Shown here piece after piece: positions 5,574-9,973 of a stretch of 11,406 nt of DNA. The DNA is from Microbacteriaceae bacterium. GTDB lineage: Bacteria > Actinomycetota > Actinomycetes > Actinomycetales > Microbacteriaceae. Made by a program: the position numbers and the translations under genes. The stretch is taken from the NCBI GenBank assembly GCA_025464125.1, contig JAODLU010000334.1, positions 1 to 11,406 on the forward strand. Direction: 5' to 3'. Each line of letters begins with the position of its first letter. The stretch's first letter is position 1. The notes below the pieces were generated by a model, which worked only from the letters and a program-made list of their open reading frames with translations, was not told the origin of the DNA and searched no databases.

Positions 5574-6401
5574 CTAAGCGCGGGCCGGTTCCGCGGTGTC
5601 GCGGGAGCGGGGAAACCAGGGGACGATCGGGGAGACGCGACGTTGGTAGGCGGCATACTCCGGGTACTTGGAGATGGTGATCGCTTCGGTGAAAATCGTC
5701 GAGCCGACGAACAGCACTGTTAGCAGGAATGCGCCGACAACTGTCCACTGCAGCAGGGAGCCCGCTGCCACTGCTCCGAAGAAGAAGACGACCCACCACT
5801 GCGCCTGCTCGAAGAAGAAATTCGGATGCCGCGAAGCCGAGAACAAGCCGCGCTGCAGGAACCGCGGGCTGGGTTCGCGCCCCGCAGCAGACTCGGCTCT
5901 CTTCCATGCCTGGAAGTTCCACTGCTGCTGGTCTGCGATCGTCTCGCCGGCCGTGAAGGCCAGGAACAGCACAGCAAGAAGGATGTCGAGCGGCCCGACG
6001 GCAGTGCCGCGATGCTCGTAGGCAGTCTGGCCGGGAAGGGTGATGAGCACGAGAATCGTGTTCTGGTAAAGCACGATGAAGAAGAAGTTGAACAGCTGGA
6101 ACTGCCATGGCTTCATGCGGCCCCGCAGCACCGGCCAGCGGTAATCCTCGACACCCGAGTAGCCGCCTTTGCGGGCGAAATTAAAGGTGAGCCTCGCTCC
6201 CCAGACCGTGACAACAGCCGCCATGATGTCGAGACGCACATCCTGCAGCCCAGCGAATCCAGCGAAGACCCAGATGTAGACGACGGGCACGATGGACCAG
6301 ATCCTGTCTACCCATGAGGTGTCACCGGAGATGAGCGACGCGATCCAGCAGAAGGCACAGATCGCGGCCGCGATAATAATCACGACCAGCAGAGGAGTCA
6401 T
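5574..6401 (-). CDS. DUF1295 integral membrane protein (steroid 5-alpha-reductase-like fold)
   Basis: Polytopic membrane protein of 275 residues in the DUF1295 family, distantly related to steroid 5-alpha reductases and isoprenylcysteine methyltransferases. Hydrophobic segments lie near 3-24, 36-50, 58-75, 103-122, 137-152, 201-215 and 219-237. Family motifs seen are RLTFNFARKGGYSGVEDYRW (70-89), ADQQQWNFQ (156-164) and GLFSASRHPNFFFEQAQWW (185-203), the last with the His-Pro-Asn typical of the C-terminal NADPH/lipid-binding region. A reductase role on a lipid or isoprenoid is plausible, but no substrate is established. The ATG at 6401 has no Shine-Dalgarno; TAGGAT ends six bases upstream, suggesting a leaderless mRNA. 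It is likely the first gene of an operon with the two SDR genes, and its promoter faces that of the phosphatidyltransferase gene. Confidence 0.88.
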   Translation of the reverse strand: MTPLLVVIIIAAAICAFCWIASLISGDTSWVDRIWSIVPVVYIWVFAGFAGLQDVRLDIMAAVVTVWGARLTFNFARKGGYSGVEDYRWPVLRGRMKPWQFQLFNFFFIVLYQNTILVLITLPGQTAYEHRGTAVGPLDILLAVLFLAFTAGETIADQQQWNFQAWKRAESAAGREPSPRFLQRGLFSASRHPNFFFEQAQWWVVFFFGAVAAGSLLQWTVVGAFLLTVLFVGSTIFTEAITISKYPEYAAYQRRVSPIVPWFPRSRDTAEPARA

Positions 6402-6407
6402 TCTGGA

Positions 6408-6413
6408 ATCCTA
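6408..6413 (-). promoter_or_regulatory. Candidate leaderless -10 box for the DUF1295 gene
   Basis: On the minus strand TAGGAT ends exactly six bases before the ATG at 6401 (spacer TCCAGA, no Shine-Dalgarno). It faces the box of the divergent phosphatidyltransferase gene 19 bp away. Confidence 0.55.
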
Positions 6414-6432
6414 TCGCCGCCCGCGCGGTCGA

Positions 6433-6438
6433 TAGACT
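6433..6438 (+). promoter_or_regulatory. Candidate leaderless -10 box for the phosphatidyltransferase gene
   Basis: TAGACT ends exactly six bases before the GTG at 6445 (spacer GGCGAT). Its -35 region would fall at about 6409-6415, on top of the opposing -10 box. Confidence 0.55.
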
Positions 6439-6444
6439 GGCGAT

Positions 6445-7062
6445 GTGGAGGCAGAAGCGCGGAGTCAGGTGAGTTCCCGCATCCTCACGATCCCGAACAT
6501 CCTGAGTTTCATCAGGCTGCTGCTGGTGCCGGTTTTTCTGATCCTCCTGATCAGGGGCGAAGACGGTTTCGCGCTCATCGTCCTGATCGTTTCGAGCGTC
6601 AGTGACTATCTCGATGGCGTCATCGCCAGGGGCTTCAACCAGGTCTCCCGGCTCGGTCAGCTGCTCGACCCCGCTGCAGACCGGCTGTTCATTTTTGCCG
6701 CGCTGATCGGCCTCGCGGTTCGTGGAATCCTGCCATGGTGGCTGTTCGCGGTAATCGTTGGGCGCGACGTGATGCTGCTCGTGCTGGGAATCGTGCTTGC
6801 CAACCACCAGTACGGTCCGCCGCCAGTGCATCACCTTGGCAAGGTCGCAACGTTCTCGTTGTTCTACGCCCTGCCGATCATCATGCTGGGTGAGGCGTTC
6901 CCCGCAATCGGGTTTGTCGCGGGTCCGGTTGGCTGGGCATTCGCCCTGTGGGGTGCGTTCCTCTACTGGTGGGCTGGCGTCATCTACCTGCGCGAAACGG
7001 TGAGGCTGGTGCGAATTCCAAGGATTGATGCGCCCTCCGAATCCGATACGCTTGGGCGCTAA
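6445..7062 (+). CDS. CDP-alcohol phosphatidyltransferase (PgsA2-like)
   Basis: Membrane enzyme of 205 residues that transfers a phosphatidyl group from CDP-diacylglycerol to an alcohol. The family signature D-x2-D-G-x2-A-R-x8-G-x3-D-x3-D is complete: D54, D57, G58, A61, R62, G71, D75, D79. About six hydrophobic helices follow the usual plan (near 18-36, 40-58, 82-95, 97-117, 133-150, 153-172). By its position before garA and the Rv1828-type regulator it is the counterpart of mycobacterial pgsA2 (Rv1822). The product could be phosphatidylglycerophosphate or, as for some actinobacterial enzymes of this family, cardiolipin; sequence alone does not decide. The GTG at 6445 lies exactly six bases after TAGACT and lacks a Shine-Dalgarno, indicating leaderless translation. 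The next gene follows 21 bp after the stop, so it probably leads an operon with garA and ftsR. Confidence 0.9.
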   Translation: MEAEARSQVSSRILTIPNILSFIRLLLVPVFLILLIRGEDGFALIVLIVSSVSDYLDGVIARGFNQVSRLGQLLDPAADRLFIFAALIGLAVRGILPWWLFAVIVGRDVMLLVLGIVLANHQYGPPPVHHLGKVATFSLFYALPIIMLGEAFPAIGFVAGPVGWAFALWGAFLYWWAGVIYLRETVRLVRIPRIDAPSESDTLGR

Positions 7063-7083
7063 GTTGAGCAAGGGAGGTTCGCG

Positions 7084-7560
7084 ATGATTGATCCAGGGGA
7101 AACGACTGGCGACCTTCAGAACCAACCGCTCAGCAACGACACCACCGCCCACCTGAGCATCGATTTCGAGGCGCAGCTCGCTGCCCTCGAGGGCGAAGTC
7201 TCGCCCGAGGAGCAGCAGGCCATCGCGGCCCTGCCGTCCGGTTCAGCTCTTCTCGTCGTGCGTCGTGGGCCGAACATCGGTGCGCGCTTCCTGCTTGACG
7301 CGGATGAGACAACTGCTGGCCGGCATCCTGAAGCTGACATCTTTCTTGACGACGTTACGGTGTCGCGTCGTCATACGCAGTTCCTCCGCCATGGCACCAC
7401 GTTCGAGATCAAAGATCTCGGGTCACTCAACGGCACGTACTTCGACGGTGTACGAATTGACGCGGCCCAGCTCAAAGACGGGGCTGAAGTGCAGGTCGGC
7501 AAGTTCCGACTGACCTTTTATGCGTCGCGTCGCGACCTCGCCAAAGTGGCAAGCCAATAG
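7084..7560 (+). CDS. garA: FHA-domain regulator GarA/OdhI-like
   Basis: Protein of 158 residues matching GarA (Rv1827) and OdhI, which bind and inhibit 2-oxoglutarate dehydrogenase and adjust glutamate metabolism under control of Ser/Thr kinases (PknG, PknB). The segment from SGSALLVVRRGPN (52-64) to VQVGKFRLTFYA (137-148) is the FHA domain. Its phosphothreonine-binding residues are in place: R80, S94, R95, R96, H97, N116, G117. The N-terminal phospho-switch of GarA (ETTS, T21/T22) appears here as DTTA with T20 and T21 at nearly the same distance; a second Thr pair sits at 7-8. The ATG follows AGGGAGG (7071-7077) with six bases between. Its stop codon overlaps the GTG of the downstream MerR gene by one base, pointing to translational coupling. 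Confidence 0.92.
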   Translation: MIDPGETTGDLQNQPLSNDTTAHLSIDFEAQLAALEGEVSPEEQQAIAALPSGSALLVVRRGPNIGARFLLDADETTAGRHPEADIFLDDVTVSRRHTQFLRHGTTFEIKDLGSLNGTYFDGVRIDAAQLKDGAEVQVGKFRLTFYASRRDLAKVASQ

Positions 7561-8261
7561 TGGCCAGGCCGTCGGCCCAGACCCGCGCTTCCGGCACTCC
7601 GGTACTGCTCAGCATCGGCCAGGTACTCGCGCGACTCACCGTCGAGTTTCCCGACCTGAGTCCCTCAAAGTTGCGTTTTCTCGAGGAGCGACAACTCATC
7701 GCCCCGGCGAGGACTGAATCCGGCTACCGCAAGTTCTCGCCGACAGACCTGGACCGCCTGCGTTTCGTGCTCACCATGCAGCGCGATCATTACCTGCCCC
7801 TGAAAGTCATCAGGGGATACCTCGACGAATTGGATGCCGGGCGACAGCCCGAACTCCCAGGCGGGGCTTCGATCACCGCTCCATCGATCCTGTCGAGCGA
7901 GCGCAAGCTCAAGCGTCCCGACCTCATCAAGGAGGCTGGCGCCACCCCGCAGTTGCTGAACGACGCGGTGTCCTCGTCGCTTCTTGGGGCATCCGAGTTC
8001 TACGGCGAAGAGTCACTCGCAGTACTGAAGGCGCTCGTAGAACTGCAGCGTTCAGGCATTGAGCCGCGACACCTCCGGGGCTTTCGGCAGTCTGCCGAGC
8101 GGGAACTCAACCTCATTGAGAACGCCCTCATTCCGGTTGCGCGTCGCAAAGACGCATCGAGCCGTGCCAAAGCGCTGGAACTAGCACGGGAGATCACCGG
8201 CCAGCTGGAGATCGTGCGCGGAAGCCTGATTCGCTCTGCGCTTTCGCGTCTGGACCCGTAA
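7560..8261 (+). CDS. ftsR: MerR-family regulator, FtsR (Rv1828) type
   Basis: Regulator of 233 residues with an N-terminal MerR winged-helix domain (about 16-92: SIGQVLARL, SPSKLRFLEERQLI, GYRKFSPTDLDRLRFVL, QRDHYLPLKVIRGYL). A helical C-terminal domain follows (about 118-232), without the cysteines of metal-sensing MerR proteins. The sequence and its place right after garA identify it as the counterpart of Rv1828 and of C. glutamicum FtsR (Cg1631), reported to activate ftsZ transcription. It starts at GTG 7560, which shares the G of the garA stop TAG; no clear Shine-Dalgarno is seen, so re-initiation by coupled ribosomes is likely. It is probably expressed with pgsA2 and garA. The ligand, if any, is unknown. 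Downstream 157 bp are gene-poor before the second MerR gene. Confidence 0.88.
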   Translation: MARPSAQTRASGTPVLLSIGQVLARLTVEFPDLSPSKLRFLEERQLIAPARTESGYRKFSPTDLDRLRFVLTMQRDHYLPLKVIRGYLDELDAGRQPELPGGASITAPSILSSERKLKRPDLIKEAGATPQLLNDAVSSSLLGASEFYGEESLAVLKALVELQRSGIEPRHLRGFRQSAERELNLIENALIPVARRKDASSRAKALELAREITGQLEIVRGSLIRSALSRLDP

Positions 8262-8372
8262 GCTGAAAGTTGTCTCGCAGCAACGTCGCAACGGGAGCAA
8301 TCCACCGACACGCCGGGGGGCACTATGGCGAATATCGCGGATACGGCGCACGCCGTGGGTAACGTGGGGCAA

Positions 8373-8387
8373 GTTGAAAGTATCAAC
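8373..8387 (+). promoter_or_regulatory. Candidate operator upstream of the Rv1830-type merR gene
   Basis: GTTGA-AAGTA-TCAAC is a perfect five-base inverted repeat with a five-base spacer, in the 157-bp gap between the two merR genes and 31 bases before the GTG at 8419. TTGA/TCAA half-sites recall those of some MerR operators such as the SoxR box. Binding by either neighbouring regulator is inference. The rest of the gap (8262-8418) holds a possible -10 box TAACGT at 8360-8365 and the Shine-Dalgarno, and nothing else I can name. Confidence 0.35.
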
Positions 8388-8418
8388 CATTCCTTGAGAC
8401 TTAAGGGGTGGCCCCGAA

Positions 8419-8982
8419 GTGGAAGGCACACCATTGACTGAGCTCAGTTCCCGTAGCGAAGACTCCCGCTACGACCTTGGACTGCTGTTCACCGACGGCA
8501 TGCCCGACCTCGATACGACAGCCGGCTATCGCGGCGCTGTCGCAGCACGGGCAGCTGGTATCAGCTACCGCCAGCTGGACTACTGGGCTCGCACGGAGCT
8601 AGTCGAACCCACAGTGCGGGGCGCGGCAGGTTCAGGTTCGCAGCGCCTTTACGGCTTCCGCGACATCCTGGTGCTGAAGCTCGTCAAGCGTCTTCTCGAC
8701 ACCGGCATTTCCCTGCAGCAGATTCGCGTGGCGGTAAACCAGCTTCGCGAATCAGGCATCAGTGACCTGGCCCAGACCACCCTCATGAGCGACGGCGCGA
8801 GCGTCTACCTCTGCACGTCGAACGACGAGGTCATCGACCTCGTCAGCCGCGGCCAGGGTGTCTTCGGCATCGCCGTGGGCAAAGTGCTGCGCGAGGTGGA
8901 GAGCTCCCTGGTGGAGCTCGACGCTGAACGACCGGATGCCATGGACGAGCTGGCCATCCGCCGCGCCACGAAGGCTTCATAG
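8419..8982 (+). CDS. MerR-family regulator, Rv1830 type
   Basis: Regulator of 187 residues with a MerR-like helix-turn-helix at about 43-112: AARAAGISYRQLDYWARTELV, the glycine-rich wing VRGAAGSGSQRLYGF, then DILVLKLVKRLLDTGISLQQIRVAVNQL. The C-terminal part (about 113-165, with DGASVYLCTSNDEVIDL and GQGVFGIAV) is characteristic of the mycobacterial Rv1830 group. The Y-x-Q-L-D-Y-W-A-R recognition region is highly conserved across actinobacteria. Function in growth or division control is inferred from the family and from the FtsR neighbour. I chose GTG 8419 with AAGGGG (8403-8408) ten bases upstream; TTG 8434, after a GGAAGG, is an alternative that would remove five residues. It probably has its own promoter in the 157-bp spacer. 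In mycobacteria a DUF151 nuclease gene (Rv1829) sits between the two MerR genes; here it is missing. Confidence 0.88.
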   Translation: MEGTPLTELSSRSEDSRYDLGLLFTDGMPDLDTTAGYRGAVAARAAGISYRQLDYWARTELVEPTVRGAAGSGSQRLYGFRDILVLKLVKRLLDTGISLQQIRVAVNQLRESGISDLAQTTLMSDGASVYLCTSNDEVIDLVSRGQGVFGIAVGKVLREVESSLVELDAERPDAMDELAIRRATKAS

Positions 8983-8985
8983 CCC

Positions 8986-9025
8986 CCAGTTACTGACTGG
9001 TCCCGGCTAACAACCTGCGTCCGGG
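8986..9025. terminator. Possible bidirectional terminator region between convergent merR and parA genes
   Basis: In the 63-bp convergent gap there are two small inverted repeats: CCAGT-TACTG-ACTGG (8986-9000) and CCCGG/CCGGG (9002-9006 with 9021-9025, 14-base loop). Neither is followed by a T-run. GACTGGTC also occurs twice directly (8995-9002, 9033-9040). The stems are short, so this is a weak call resting mainly on position. Confidence 0.25.
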
Positions 9026-9045
9026 TACGACGGACTGGTCGCGGT

Positions 9046-9852
9046 TCAGGCGAGTTGCGCGTACTCACCGATGCGCGCCGTGCGCAGCACCCGGTCGAGC
9101 AGCTGGTCGAAGTTGCTCGCCATCTCCTGCGCGCTCTCACCCGGCCACACATGCAGCGGCTTCGCAGCGCCCTGCGCCTGCTGGAGGGATGTGCGCTCCG
9201 GAAGCTGCGGGCTGAGCACGAGCGGACCGAACATGTCGCGCAGTTCCTTGATTCGGAACTGGTGTTCGAGCGATTGCACCCTGGCCCGGTTCACGATAAT
9301 GCCGAGCGGCTGCAGGCGCGGGGAGAGACCTCGCCGGATCTCTTCGATGGCCCTCAGTGCACGGTCGGCCGCGGCAACGGAGAATAGGCCCGGCTCGGTG
9401 ACTACAGTGACCCTGTCACTGGCGGCCCACGCGGTGCGCGTCAAAGCGTTCAGTGACGGCGCGCAGTCGATCAGCACCAGGTCATAGTCAGCTTCGACAT
9501 TGGCCAGAGCTTCTTCGAGTTTCCAGATCTCTCGGATGCTCGGATGAGGGCCGTCGAAATTGATGGCGGAAGGGCTGCCGATCATCACGTCGATCTTGCC
9601 GGCGCGACCCTTGGTCCAGCCGCTCGGCGCGATGGCAGCGCGCACGATTTTCTCTTTCGGCGACGCCAGCACGTCTGCGACGTTGAGATGCCCGGCGACA
9701 TCGATGTCCATTCCAGTCGACACGTCAGACTGCGGGTCGAGGTCGACAACGAGGGTACGGAGGCCCTTCGCGAAGGCGGCCGAAGCCAGGCCCAGCGTGA
9801 CGGTTGTTTTGCCAACTCCGCCCTTGAGGGAGCTCACGCTGAGTACATGCAC
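9046..9852 (-). CDS. Orphan ParA-family ATPase
   Basis: Deviant Walker-type ATPase of 268 residues. It has the signature KGGVGKTT at 10-17 (signature lysine K10, nucleotide lysine K15), switch I DLDPQSD at 37-43 and Walker B DLVLIDCAPS at 124-133. Family members use ATP-dependent DNA binding and dimerisation to position chromosomes, plasmids or protein clusters. There is no ParB gene beside it and I see no parS-like 16-mer, so it is an orphan of unknown cargo; a MinD-type C-terminal amphipathic helix is not evident. I chose GTG 9852, which puts the usual short strand (VHVLSVSSLKGG) at the start. A longer frame to 10086 runs into the divergent pyruvate carboxylase gene and is not credible. TATCGT ends eight bases before this GTG. 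Confidence 0.87.
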   Translation of the reverse strand: MHVLSVSSLKGGVGKTTVTLGLASAAFAKGLRTLVVDLDPQSDVSTGMDIDVAGHLNVADVLASPKEKIVRAAIAPSGWTKGRAGKIDVMIGSPSAINFDGPHPSIREIWKLEEALANVEADYDLVLIDCAPSLNALTRTAWAASDRVTVVTEPGLFSVAAADRALRAIEEIRRGLSPRLQPLGIIVNRARVQSLEHQFRIKELRDMFGPLVLSPQLPERTSLQQAQGAAKPLHVWPGESAQEMASNFDQLLDRVLRTARIGEYAQLA

Positions 9853-9860
9853 AAGTAGAG

Positions 9861-9866
9861 ACGATA
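9861..9866 (-). promoter_or_regulatory. Candidate -10 box for the parA gene
   Basis: On the minus strand TATCGT ends eight bases before the GTG at 9852, with no convincing Shine-Dalgarno between. It is therefore another possible leaderless promoter, with slightly longer spacing than the others. Confidence 0.35.
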
Positions 9867-9880
9867 CCTTCACTAGTCTT

Positions 9881-9897
9881 AAAGAACCTAAATCTTT
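9881..9897. promoter_or_regulatory. AT-rich inverted repeat between parA and pyc
   Basis: AAAGA-ACCTAAA-TCTTT is a perfect five-base inverted repeat in an AT-rich patch of the 121-bp divergent region, upstream of both genes. It could be an operator or simply part of a promoter; no binding protein is identified. Confidence 0.25.
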
Positions 9898-9943
9898 GCT
9901 GTACGTGGCGCAGCGCTCGTCCAGCCGTTCCATCCTCTCGTCA

Positions 9944-9949
9944 TAAGCT
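9944..9949 (+). promoter_or_regulatory. Candidate -10 box for pyc
   Basis: TAAGCT fits TANNNT and lies 24 bases before the ATG, leaving a short leader that contains AAAGGA at 9964-9969. There is no recognisable -35. Confidence 0.35.
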
Positions 9950-9973
9950 GGCAAGAGTGTCGGAAAGGACCAG

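Noticed and set aside
5506..6108. Minus-strand frame overlapping DUF1295 in another phase
   Set aside because: It is a shifted reading of the DUF1295 gene, with no domain of its own.
6322..7152. Long minus-strand frame opposite the phosphatidyltransferase
   Set aside because: Its translation is rich in Q, D, N and R, typical of the antisense of a hydrophobic membrane protein. The plus strand carries the complete CDP-alcohol signature.
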